A stretch of 55,306 bases of DNA from Eubacteriales bacterium (lineage in GTDB: Bacteria > Bacillota > Clostridia > Saccharofermentanales > UBA5734). Shown in pieces: positions 46,119 through 54,843 of this stretch. The position numbers were made by a program, and so were the translations under genes. Position 1 is the first letter of the stretch, and every line of letters begins with the position of its first letter. The stretch covers positions 20,035-75,340 of the forward strand of contig JAQUDJ010000004.1 in the NCBI GenBank assembly GCA_028685755.1, in the 5' to 3' direction. Under the pieces are notes generated by a model. The model did no database searches. It was given only the letters and a program-made list of their open reading frames with translations, and was not told where the DNA came from.

Positions 46119-46928
46119 ATGAAGCTGGCAGTCATCGGTACGGGTCAAATGGGTCAAGCCTTAGTCTATGCGATTATTAAACAAGGTGTCATAGCGCCTG
46201 AAAAAATCACACTTTATGACCCGGCTCTCGATAAAGCACAATCTCTTGCTCAAGAGCTTGGCTGTAAAGCTTCTTTGACCGGTCATGAAGCTGTGAACAC
46301 CGCAGATGCAATCCTTTTTGCGGTCAAACCGCAAGTGATGCGTTTTGTTGTTGAGGATCTCAGCGATGATATCCGCAAAGAAGCATTGATTATTTCAATC
46401 GCTGCTGGTGTGACGCTTGCTCAATTGCGCGCGTGGTCAGGCCCGTCTGTGGCAATTGCGCGTGTCATGCCTAATATGCCAGCAATGGTCGCAAGCGGTG
46501 TGAGCGCAGTTTGTTTTGATCTTGTCAGTGAAGACATGCAAACATGGACCACAAAATTATTAGAAGCGAGTGGTCTTGTTTTTAAAGTGAATGAATCCGC
46601 GATGGATGCAGTAACCGGCCTGTCTGGCAGTGGTCCTGCTTATGTGATGCTCGTCATTGAAGCAATGGCTGATGGGGGCGTACGGATGGGCTTGCCGCGT
46701 GACATGGCTCTGCAAATGGCTGCCCAGACCGTGCTTGGCTCGGCTAAACTAGTTCTTGAGACCGGCAAGCACCCGGGTGTTTTAAAAGATCAAATCTGCT
46801 CACCGGCCGGAACTACGATCGAAGCCGTTTATGAGCTTGAGGCCGGTGGCCTCCGCGCTGCTTTGATCAATGCCGTATCAGTTGCCACTGAACGGTCGCG
46901 CGAATTAGCCAAAGGATCAAAATCCTAA
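46119..46928 (+). CDS. proC: Pyrroline-5-carboxylate reductase
   Basis: 269 residues: Rossmann motif AVIGTGQMGQALVYAIIKQG, then LFAVKPQVM, RVMPNMPAMVASGVSAVC and the signature TGLSGSGPAYVMLVIEAMAD. It reduces pyrroline-5-carboxylate to proline with NAD(P)H. Start at ATG 46119 with GGAGG 7 nt upstream; a longer open frame from 46068 overlaps the predicted mRNA start. rnhA begins 2 bp after the stop. Confidence 0.96.
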   Translation: MKLAVIGTGQMGQALVYAIIKQGVIAPEKITLYDPALDKAQSLAQELGCKASLTGHEAVNTADAILFAVKPQVMRFVVEDLSDDIRKEALIISIAAGVTLAQLRAWSGPSVAIARVMPNMPAMVASGVSAVCFDLVSEDMQTWTTKLLEASGLVFKVNESAMDAVTGLSGSGPAYVMLVIEAMADGGVRMGLPRDMALQMAAQTVLGSAKLVLETGKHPGVLKDQICSPAGTTIEAVYELEAGGLRAALINAVSVATERSRELAKGSKS

Positions 46929-46930
46929 CT

Positions 46931-47380
46931 ATGACTTCTAATATGCCGATAGTTGAAATCTATACAGATGGTGCTTGTTCAGGTAATCCCGGACCTGGCG
47001 GCTGGGCCGGCATCTTAATCGCAAATGGCTCGGAAAAAGTTGTATCAGGTTATGAAGTTGCGACTACGAACAATCGCATGGAATTAACGGCGGCAATTGA
47101 AGCCTTGAAGCGCTTAAATAAACCATGTAAAGTCCGAGTTTTCAGTGATAGTGCCTATCTCGTTTCAGCATTCAATCAAGGTTGGCTCAAAAATTGGCAG
47201 CGTAATGGCTGGAAAAATGCGGCGAATGATCCGGTTAGCAATCCTGATCTCTGGCAAGCTTTGCTCGCTGCAAGCTCAGCCCACGAGGTCGAATGGATTA
47301 AAGTCAAAGGCCATGCTGACAATGAATACAACAACCGCTGTGATAAAATTGCTGTCGCAGAAATCAAAAATCGAGGATAA
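46931..47380 (+). CDS. rnhA: Ribonuclease HI
   Basis: 149 residues with the four-carboxylate active site: first Asp in EIYTDGACSGNPGPGGWAG, Glu in NNRMELTAAIEAL, Asp in VFSDSAYLVSAF and the last Asp in the NNRCD segment, with the loop GWKNAANDPVSNPDLW and the His of KVKGHADNEYN. It cuts RNA in RNA-DNA hybrids. No strong ribosome binding site; probably translated by coupling to proC. An internal ATG at 46943 is an alternative start. Confidence 0.96.
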   Translation: MTSNMPIVEIYTDGACSGNPGPGGWAGILIANGSEKVVSGYEVATTNNRMELTAAIEALKRLNKPCKVRVFSDSAYLVSAFNQGWLKNWQRNGWKNAANDPVSNPDLWQALLAASSAHEVEWIKVKGHADNEYNNRCDKIAVAEIKNRG

Positions 47381-47384
47381 ACTT

Positions 47385-47972
47385 ATGGGTGATTTGCCCA
47401 CACCTTTTCATGAAGAAACAACGGCGATGGATCAGCATTTTGATGGTCGCGTTTTTAAAGTAGAAGTCCATCAGGTGCGTTTGCCAGATGGCAAAATGGC
47501 TATGCGTGAAATTGTTCGACATAATGGTGGCGCTTGCATTGTAGCTGTCGATGATCAAGAAAACGTCTATCTTGTTTCACAATTTCGCAAACCCTATGAG
47601 CAGGAATTACTTGAATTACCTGCTGGTAAACTTGAAATCGGCGAAGACCCGCTCGTTTGTGCGACGCGCGAATTGATGGAAGAAACCGGGTTACGAGCTG
47701 CATCAATGACTTGGTTAGCGACGGTTTATCCCTCGCCAGGCTATTGTAGTGAAACGTTATCCATTTATTTAGCGACTGAATTGACTTACGGTGAAAACAA
47801 TTTAGATGATGGTGAATTTCTAAGCGTACATGTTTATCCACTCCATGAAGCGTTAGCGATGATTGATCGCGGTGAGATTCGTGATGCAAAAACACAAGTT
47901 GGCTTATTACGTGCTCGGCGCGTATTAGATCAACGACGCGAAAATAGCAGCGAATTACCTTTGGAGGATTGA
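47385..47972 (+). CDS. nudF: Nudix hydrolase, ADP-ribose pyrophosphatase type
   Basis: 195 residues with a perfect Nudix box: GKLEIGEDPLVCATRELMEE followed by TGL. PSPGYCSETLSIYLA resembles the loop after the box in ADP-ribose pyrophosphatases (NudF/YqkG). It hydrolyses ADP-ribose or similar NDP-sugars. Start at ATG 47385, with GAGG 8 nt upstream; the frame is open into rnhA but that part is shadow. ftsK starts 6 bp after the stop, using a ribosome binding site within nudF. Confidence 0.88.
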   Translation: MGDLPTPFHEETTAMDQHFDGRVFKVEVHQVRLPDGKMAMREIVRHNGGACIVAVDDQENVYLVSQFRKPYEQELLELPAGKLEIGEDPLVCATRELMEETGLRAASMTWLATVYPSPGYCSETLSIYLATELTYGENNLDDGEFLSVHVYPLHEALAMIDRGEIRDAKTQVGLLRARRVLDQRRENSSELPLED

Positions 47973-47977
47973 GAATA

Positions 47978-50785
47978 GTGGCACGAAAAAAGGCTGTCAC
48001 CCCGAAAAAAGTCAATCATCAAACGGAAATTAGCGCAGTTTTTGCATTGGCAGCTGCTGTTTTAATGGGTGTTGCCTATTATTGGCCAGGCGCTCAAGCC
48101 GGTTGGCTAGGTAAAACGGCTTTAATGCTTGGAAAAGGCTTTTTTGGTATTGGGGCTTATGCCATACCAGCACTATTATTGTTTATCGCGATTGAGTATT
48201 TTTTCGTCAAAAATGTCAAAAAGGCCAATTGGCGGATGATATTTGTTGTCGGCTTTTTAGTCTCTTTAACATCACTTGTGCATCTTTTTGCAGTTGACCA
48301 AAGTCTCTTTCAAAAGCTTTTTCAAACTGATGATGGGACCTTTTCCGCGATTCAAGCCGTTGGCATGCTCTGGAAAACCGGAGTGAACCCTGCTTTGATT
48401 TCGGATGCAACACATTTAACGGGCGGACTTATTCCAGGTTTGATTGGACAAGCGCTCTTAGCATTAGCTGGACCGATCGGTTCAAAAATTTTAACTAGTG
48501 CATTAGTGCTTGCCTTTTTAGTATTGATAACCAATATTTCTTACACCCAAACAGTCCATAACACGGCTAAGGCTATGCGTGACACCAGTAAAATGGTCGA
48601 CACCGCAGTGCGTTCTGCCCGCGAGCGTGAAGCAACAGCACGACGTGACGCCCAACACGATACCGAATCAAACGTTTCACATTACGAAACCAAAGCCCAA
48701 GCAAAATCTTTTGATATTGAAGTGAGTGCTTCTACTGCAGAAGACACGCGCCGTACCATGCTGCAAGGGTGGTCAGATTTTTGGCAAAAGCGGAGTACTT
48801 TACGCAAAACTGCAGAACCAGATGCGAACGAAACATTTCATGATGGTGGCTTTACTACCATAACAGGGGGCACTTCATCGACTAATCCCGGAATCAGTTT
48901 TGACGGGTTTACGGATGAAGAAGCTAAGGTTGCCGATTTTATCAAAACGTCAAAGCTACCATACTCACTGGGCAAAGATGAAAATGGTTTTCTAACGATC
49001 ATTCAAAATCCGTTTATGGATCAACATGATGACTCAGAAAATGGCTCAACCGGTGACTTTATTGTAGAACCACCTAAAAAGCGCCGAACAACAGTCAAAA
49101 AAGATGGACTTACTTTAGAAACTGCAGTTGATGCACAAGCAGATGACAATGATGATCGGGACGACCGTTCGAGTTGGACGGATCGTTCTGAACTTGGATC
49201 GGTAACACATGGCATTTCCAAATCTTCTGTCAATCGCAAAGTATCACCGGGTGGGCAGCTTGAACTCGATGTGCCTTATGCTGCACCGCCACTCAGCTTG
49301 TTACGTGATGACAATATCTCGCAAAATGTCAAGAACAGCCAGAGTTCAATCGAAGCGTTAGGGAGAAAACTCGAACAAACCTTAGAAAGCTTCGGCGTAT
49401 CGGCGAAAGTTGTGCATTTCACCACGGGTCCGACGATCACGCGATTTGAATTATCACCTGGTCCAGGGGTTAAGGTCAGTAAAATAGTCAATCTCGCTGA
49501 TGATATCGCACTCAACTTGGCTGCGATGGGGGTACGTATCGAAGCCCCGATCCCTGGTAAAGCTGCAATAGGCATTGAAATCCCGAATAAAGAGACGATG
49601 CCTGTTTTGCTCAAAAGTCTCATGGATAGTGCGGACTTCAAAAATGCTAAATCACCGTTGACAGCAGCAATCGGGCGCGATATTCAGGGCAACCCACTCT
49701 TATGTGATCTGGCAAAAATGCCGCATATGCTGATTGCCGGCGCGACAGGCTCGGGTAAATCCGTCTGTATCAATTCAATTTTGATGAGTATTTTGTTTAA
49801 GGCAAGTCCGGATGAAGTCAAAATGCTGATGATCGATCCGAAAGTTGTTGAACTCAATATCTACAACGGTATTCCACATTTAATCCATCCGGTTGTGACA
49901 GACCCCAAAAAAGCAGCAGGGACTTTACAATGGGCAGTCAACGAAATGATACGCCGTTACAGTTTATTTGCAGCGAAATCCGTTCGAGACATTGCATCTT
50001 ACAACGCATCTGTTGGCTTTGATCTCGATGATGATGACGAAGAGAAGCTGCCTTTAATCTTGATCGTGATTGATGAACTATCTGATTTAATGGCGACGAC
50101 ACCTACGGAAGTTGAAGATGCAATTGCTCGCTTGACAGCGATGGCACGCGCTGCGGGAATTCATTTGATCATCGCGACCCAACGTCCCTCGGTCGATGTC
50201 ATCACAGGGGTTATCAAAGCGAATATCCCCTCACGAGTCGCTTTTGCTGTAGCCTCTCAAATCGATTCACGGACTATCCTAGATATGGCTGGTGCCGAAA
50301 AATTACTCGGCAAAGGTGATATGTTATATTACCCACAAAGTGCTGCCAAACCGATTCGCGGTCAAGGTGCATTTATCACCGATGCAGAGGTCGAACGTGT
50401 TATAGCACACGTCAAAAGCTTACATAAGACGAGTTACGACCAACGTGTAGCCGAAGCTATTTCATCCTCTGCGGTGGCCAATGGTCGTAAAGAGAAAGAT
50501 GAACCAGGCGAGAATGATGAATTGCTGCCGCAAGCCCTACAGATTTGCGTAGAAACCGGCTATGCTTCCGTCTCACTCTTGCAACGGCGCATGACTGTTG
50601 GATATCCTAGGGCGGCACGCTTGATTGATCGCATGCATGAGTTAGGCTACATCGGTGGCTTTGAAGGCAGTAAACCGCGAAAAGTTTTAATTACACTGAA
50701 TCAATTACTTGAAATGCAAATGAAAGCACAAATTGTCGATCGCTCGACTGATGCTGACGATGATGAGGACGATGACCTGATATGA
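47978..50785 (+). CDS. ftsK: FtsK/SpoIIIE DNA translocase
   Basis: 935 residues: about four N-terminal transmembrane helices (ISAVFALAAAVLMGVAYYWP; GIGAYAIPALLLFIAIEYFF; MIFVVGFLVSLTSLVHLFAV; ILTSALVLAFLVLITNIS), an acidic low-complexity linker (about 190-440), the motor domain with Walker A IAGATGSGKSVCIN and Walker B LIVIDELSDLMA, and a C-terminal winged-helix gamma domain (about 850-915, YASVSLLQRRMTVGYPRAAR). It pumps chromosomal DNA through the division or spore septum. GTG 47978 is the chosen start with GGAGG 10 nt upstream; a TTG at 47969 lies too close to that site. ATGA overlap with ygiQ. Confidence 0.96.
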   Translation: MARKKAVTPKKVNHQTEISAVFALAAAVLMGVAYYWPGAQAGWLGKTALMLGKGFFGIGAYAIPALLLFIAIEYFFVKNVKKANWRMIFVVGFLVSLTSLVHLFAVDQSLFQKLFQTDDGTFSAIQAVGMLWKTGVNPALISDATHLTGGLIPGLIGQALLALAGPIGSKILTSALVLAFLVLITNISYTQTVHNTAKAMRDTSKMVDTAVRSAREREATARRDAQHDTESNVSHYETKAQAKSFDIEVSASTAEDTRRTMLQGWSDFWQKRSTLRKTAEPDANETFHDGGFTTITGGTSSTNPGISFDGFTDEEAKVADFIKTSKLPYSLGKDENGFLTIIQNPFMDQHDDSENGSTGDFIVEPPKKRRTTVKKDGLTLETAVDAQADDNDDRDDRSSWTDRSELGSVTHGISKSSVNRKVSPGGQLELDVPYAAPPLSLLRDDNISQNVKNSQSSIEALGRKLEQTLESFGVSAKVVHFTTGPTITRFELSPGPGVKVSKIVNLADDIALNLAAMGVRIEAPIPGKAAIGIEIPNKETMPVLLKSLMDSADFKNAKSPLTAAIGRDIQGNPLLCDLAKMPHMLIAGATGSGKSVCINSILMSILFKASPDEVKMLMIDPKVVELNIYNGIPHLIHPVVTDPKKAAGTLQWAVNEMIRRYSLFAAKSVRDIASYNASVGFDLDDDDEEKLPLILIVIDELSDLMATTPTEVEDAIARLTAMARAAGIHLIIATQRPSVDVITGVIKANIPSRVAFAVASQIDSRTILDMAGAEKLLGKGDMLYYPQSAAKPIRGQGAFITDAEVERVIAHVKSLHKTSYDQRVAEAISSSAVANGRKEKDEPGENDELLPQALQICVETGYASVSLLQRRMTVGYPRAARLIDRMHELGYIGGFEGSKPRKVLITLNQLLEMQMKAQIVDRSTDADDDEDDDLI

Positions 50786-52815
50786 CCTTTATTCCGACTA
50801 ACTTTGAAACAATGGCCGACTTAGGTTGGGATGAACTTGATTTTTTATTTATTTCAGGTGATGCCTATGTTGATCATCCAAGCTTTGGTGCCGCGCTTTT
50901 ATGTAAATTATTAATGAGTGAAGGCTTTAAAGTTGGGATTATTGCGCAACCAGATTTAAATAGCTCAAAATCCTTACATGTTATGGGGCGGCCACGGCTT
51001 GGCGTTCTCGTTTCTTCTGGAGTTGTCGACTCCATGGTCAACAATTATACAGCTTCGCGCAAACCCCGCTCCGATGATCGCTATTCACCGGGTGGGAAGG
51101 GTGGCAAGCGACCAGACCGGGCACTCGTTCGATACTGTAATTTGGTCCGCGAACAATTCGGTGATATCCCATTGATTATAGGTGGTGTTGAGGCAAGTTT
51201 AAGGCGATTTGCGCACTTTGATTATTGGGCTAATGCCGTGCGACGGACGATTTTACAAGATACACAAGCAGATATTCTCGTCTATGGCATGGGCGAACGT
51301 GCACTGATCCAAATTGCTGTTCTCTTGGCTCGCAATGTTCCCATCTATAAAATCAACAAAATAGAAGGCACCTGTATTCTCGCACGCACCGATCGATTAC
51401 CTAAAGATCTTGCGAACTGGTTAGCAGAACAAGCCGAAATTCAGCAATCGTCAAATGGAACGCTGTTAAATCAGGGTGTTTTGACTGAATTGCCAAATAA
51501 TGAACAGTATATTTTGCTCCCTGGGTTCAATGAGGTATCGACTGATAAAATCGCTTATGCCTTAGCATTTCGTCACCAATATGCCGAACAAGCGCCAATT
51601 GATGGCAAAACATTAATCCAACGGCACAGTGATCGCTATCTCGTCCAAAATCCACCACAATCGCCTTTGGCAACCAAAGAACTCGATCGAGTCTATGCTT
51701 TGCCTTTTGAACGGGTGCCACACCCCATGTATCAAGCTCAAGGTGGTGTTCCTGCAGTTGAAGAAGTGCGCTTTTCGATCAATAGCCATCGTGGCTGTTA
51801 TGGCGGCTGTAATTTTTGTGCCATAACCTTTCACCACGGTAGAATTGTCACGCACCGCAGTGAAGCCTCGATTTTACAAGAAGCTCGCCAACTAATCGCT
51901 GATCCTGATTTTAAAGGCTACATTCACGATTTAGGTGGCCCCACAGCCAATTTTTTTGAACCTGGTTGTGCCAAACAAGAGAAGGGGCACGTTTGCAAAG
52001 ATCGACAGTGTATGAGTCCGGAAATTTGCCCCGCTTTACGAACAGATCACACATCTTATTTGAAAATACTGAGGCAAGTTCGACAATTGGACGGGGTTAA
52101 AAAGGTTTTCATCCGTTCGGGGATTCGCTTTGACACCGCCATGCTTGATTTAAAATCTGGTTTTCTCGATGAGGTTTGTGCCCATCATATTAGTGGGCAA
52201 CTTAAAGTTGCACCTGAACATATCAGTAGAACGACGTTACGGGCGATGGGCAAACCAGGCCCTGAAACCTACCAAGCTTTTAAAACAAAATATGAGGCGA
52301 TCAACAAACAGTTAAATAAAAAGCAATTTTTAGTTCCATATTTAATCTCGGGACACCCAGGGACAACCCTTGAAGACGCAATTGAATTGGCTTGCTATAT
52401 CAAAGCTAATCGTGTGATGCCCGAACAAGTTCAAGATTTCTATCCAACTCCAGGTACAGTCTCTACGACCATGTATTATACTGGTCTCGATCCTTTAACA
52501 GGCGAATTGATTCACGTCCCGGATCAGTCGGAAAAACGCCAACAGCGAGCGCTGTTGCAATTCAACAAGCCACAAAACCACGACTTCGTGCTTCAGGCAT
52601 TACGGCAAGCAGGACGTCTCGATCTAATCGGATATGGGCCTAACTGTCTGATACCACCACGTGTACGTCAATATCGGGAGGATTCAACACATGACAACAC
52701 TGATCAAAGGCAAAGAACTGGCAGCCGACATGCGCCAGGCGTTAGCAATCAAAATCAAACAAACGTACGAGGCGACGGGAAAAAGACCCGGTTTGGCGGT
52801 CATTCAGGTCGGTGA
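50782..52815 (+). CDS. YgiQ family radical SAM protein
   Basis: 677 residues. N-terminal YgiQ domain (ELDFLFISGDAYVDHPSFGA; IIGGVEASLRRFAHFDYW), radical SAM motif C-x3-C-x2-C in CYGGCNFCAITFHHGR, QLKVAPEHIS, VPYLISGHPGTTLEDAIE, and ending LIPPR followed by a polar tail rich in Asn, Gln, Arg and Gly. The reaction is unknown. It overlaps ftsK by 4 bp. Its last 125 bp lie over the start of folD in another frame, so about 40 C-terminal residues are encoded by double-use DNA. Confidence 0.9.
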   Translation: MTFIPTNFETMADLGWDELDFLFISGDAYVDHPSFGAALLCKLLMSEGFKVGIIAQPDLNSSKSLHVMGRPRLGVLVSSGVVDSMVNNYTASRKPRSDDRYSPGGKGGKRPDRALVRYCNLVREQFGDIPLIIGGVEASLRRFAHFDYWANAVRRTILQDTQADILVYGMGERALIQIAVLLARNVPIYKINKIEGTCILARTDRLPKDLANWLAEQAEIQQSSNGTLLNQGVLTELPNNEQYILLPGFNEVSTDKIAYALAFRHQYAEQAPIDGKTLIQRHSDRYLVQNPPQSPLATKELDRVYALPFERVPHPMYQAQGGVPAVEEVRFSINSHRGCYGGCNFCAITFHHGRIVTHRSEASILQEARQLIADPDFKGYIHDLGGPTANFFEPGCAKQEKGHVCKDRQCMSPEICPALRTDHTSYLKILRQVRQLDGVKKVFIRSGIRFDTAMLDLKSGFLDEVCAHHISGQLKVAPEHISRTTLRAMGKPGPETYQAFKTKYEAINKQLNKKQFLVPYLISGHPGTTLEDAIELACYIKANRVMPEQVQDFYPTPGTVSTTMYYTGLDPLTGELIHVPDQSEKRQQRALLQFNKPQNHDFVLQALRQAGRLDLIGYGPNCLIPPRVRQYREDSTHDNTDQRQRTGSRHAPGVSNQNQTNVRGDGKKTRFGGHSGR

Positions 52816-53548
52816 AGATCCAGCATCATCTATTTATGTGAATAACAAGAAAAAGGCCTGCGAAGAAACAGGTATGTTGTCCTATGGTTACCATTTGCCA
52901 ATCGAAACTGACGAGCATGATTTGCTTGAATTGATTGAACAGCTCAATCAAGACCCATCGGTTCATGGTATTCTCTGCCAATTGCCCTTGCCTAAACAAA
53001 TGAATGAATTCAAAATCATATCATCGATCAATCCATCAAAAGATGTCGATGGGTTTCATCCGGTCAATGTGGGCTTGCTGACAATCGGGAAAGATGCCCT
53101 TGTGTCTTGTACCCCTGCCGGCGTCATTGAAATGCTCAAAGCTTACAAAATTCCGCTTGTTGGCGCCAATTGTGTCATTGTCGGCCGCAGTAATATTGTC
53201 GGCAAACCGGTCGCCCAACTCATGCTCAAAGAGCACGCAACTGTGACCATTACCCATTCACGGACCAAAAATTTGCCTGCTGTTTGTCGGCAAGCTGATA
53301 TTTTAATTGCTGCCATTGGCAAAGCCGAAATGATTACCGCAGAATACGTCAAGCCCGGTGCCGTTGTCATTGATGTTGGAATAAACCGCAACGCTGCTGG
53401 CAAAGTTGTTGGTGACGTCGATTTCGCGAGTGTCTCACCCATCGCTGAAGCGATCTCACCGGTGCCGGGTGGCGTCGGCCCCATGACAATCGCCATGTTG
53501 TTGATGAATACGTTTACCGCATTTCAAAGAATAGAAGGTATCATTTAA
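52691..53548 (+). CDS. folD: Methylene-THF dehydrogenase/cyclohydrolase
   Basis: 285 residues: active-site YVNNKKKACEETG with the catalytic lysine, GILCQLPLPKQMN, KDVDGFHPVNVG, VGRSNIVGKPVAQLML and PVPGGVGPMTIAMLLMNT. It interconverts 5,10-methylene-, methenyl- and 10-formyl-tetrahydrofolate, supplying one-carbon units for purines and for TrmFO. Start at ATG 52691 with GGGAGG 9 nt upstream, inside the ygiQ 3' end. cinA overlaps the stop by 1 bp (TAATG). Confidence 0.97.
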   Translation: MTTLIKGKELAADMRQALAIKIKQTYEATGKRPGLAVIQVGEDPASSIYVNNKKKACEETGMLSYGYHLPIETDEHDLLELIEQLNQDPSVHGILCQLPLPKQMNEFKIISSINPSKDVDGFHPVNVGLLTIGKDALVSCTPAGVIEMLKAYKIPLVGANCVIVGRSNIVGKPVAQLMLKEHATVTITHSRTKNLPAVCRQADILIAAIGKAEMITAEYVKPGAVVIDVGINRNAAGKVVGDVDFASVSPIAEAISPVPGGVGPMTIAMLLMNTFTAFQRIEGII

Positions 53549-54843
53549 TGCGTACAGCTGAACAAAGTTCAATTCATATCGGTGAAATACTCTGCGTTGG
53601 TACGGAATTATTACTCGGCCAGATCACGAATACCAATGCGTCATGGCTTGCCCGCCAACTGACCTTGCTTGGTATTTCGTCTTATTATCAAACGGTAGTC
53701 GGTGACAATCCAGACCGGATGCGTCAAGCGATGCGCGTGGCAGCCGATCGTTCAGACTTGATTGTTATTACTGGCGGCCTCGGTCCGACTGCTGATGATT
53801 TAACCATGGCGATTGCTGCCGAAGTAGCCGGGCAACCGCTTATCGAACACGCGCCGAGTCGAGCAGCAATTGCCGATTTTTTTCAACGTTTAAATCGCAC
53901 CAATATCACTGAAAATAACTGGAAACAAGCAATGATGCCACGTGACGGGCTCATAATGCCTAATAACAATGGCACAGCACCAGGCGCAATTATTGAATTT
54001 GAATTTAATGGCCGCCCCAAAGTTATGATCCTTTTGCCAGGCCCACCGTCTGAAATGACCTTGATGTTTCAAGAAGCAGCCGCTCCTTACTTAGAAAAGC
54101 GTACATCGACTCGATTTCGCCACCATTTTGTTCGCCTGATTGGGATTGGGGAATCCGCTGCTGAAACACAGCTCAAGGATTTGATCGATCGTCAAGAAAA
54201 CCCAACTCTTGCCCCATATGCTTCTGAAGGCGAGGTAATGTTCCGTGTGACCCAGCTCGTCCATTCGGATGCAGAACTAGACAATACAGCAGAATTAATT
54301 GAAGAAATCAAATCTCGGATGGGCGAATATATATACGAGATAGGTACTCGGAGTATGCCTGCCGTGGTAAAGGATCTCCTCAATGAACGCCATTTAACAA
54401 TTAGTTTCGCCGAATCATGCACGGCAGGTTTAGTGAGTTCGACCTTTGGCGAATTGCCAGGGGTATCGAATGTTTTTAAAGGAGCGCTTGTCGCTTATGA
54501 TAATGACGTGAAAATCAACCAACTTCATGTCGATTCCGCTAGCCTCGAACAATTTGGCGCAGTCAGTGAAGCAGTGGCGTCAGCAATGGCAACCGGATGT
54601 CGTGACGTCTTTAAAACAGATTATGCAGTTGCAGTGACGGGGATTGCAGGTCCTGAAGGTGGAACACCCGAAAAACCGGTTGGCCTCGTTTACCTGGCAG
54701 TGGCCTATGAAGGCGGCTTCTCGGTTCGGAAAATACAAATACCAGGCAACCGTGCACGCGTGCGCAACGTGTCCGCCTTAAACGCGTTTGATTTAGTGCG
54801 CAAGACACTCTTAGCCCGTGAGGATGGTCAACACCAATCGTGA
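53548..54843 (+). CDS. cinA: CinA family protein (nicotinamide-nucleotide amidase / ADP-ribose pyrophosphatase)
   Basis: 431 residues, two domains: an N-terminal MoaB-like domain (LCVGTELLLGQITNTNASWL; ITGGLGPTADDLTMAIAAE; LLPGPPSEMTLMF) and a C-terminal CinA domain (ISFAESCTAGLVSSTFGELP with the catalytic Ser-Cys region; GIAGPEGGTPEKPVGLVYLA). CinA hydrolyses damaged pyridine nucleotides and is linked to competence in some Firmicutes. 1-bp overlap with folD and 4-bp overlap with murJ (GTGA). In many Firmicutes cinA is next to recA; it is not here. Confidence 0.93.
   Translation: MRTAEQSSIHIGEILCVGTELLLGQITNTNASWLARQLTLLGISSYYQTVVGDNPDRMRQAMRVAADRSDLIVITGGLGPTADDLTMAIAAEVAGQPLIEHAPSRAAIADFFQRLNRTNITENNWKQAMMPRDGLIMPNNNGTAPGAIIEFEFNGRPKVMILLPGPPSEMTLMFQEAAAPYLEKRTSTRFRHHFVRLIGIGESAAETQLKDLIDRQENPTLAPYASEGEVMFRVTQLVHSDAELDNTAELIEEIKSRMGEYIYEIGTRSMPAVVKDLLNERHLTISFAESCTAGLVSSTFGELPGVSNVFKGALVAYDNDVKINQLHVDSASLEQFGAVSEAVASAMATGCRDVFKTDYAVAVTGIAGPEGGTPEKPVGLVYLAVAYEGGFSVRKIQIPGNRARVRNVSALNAFDLVRKTLLAREDGQHQS

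Noticed and set aside
47145-47384. Upstream extension of the Nudix frame into rnhA.
   Set aside because: Shadow of rnhA; the Nudix ATG at 47385 has its own ribosome binding site.
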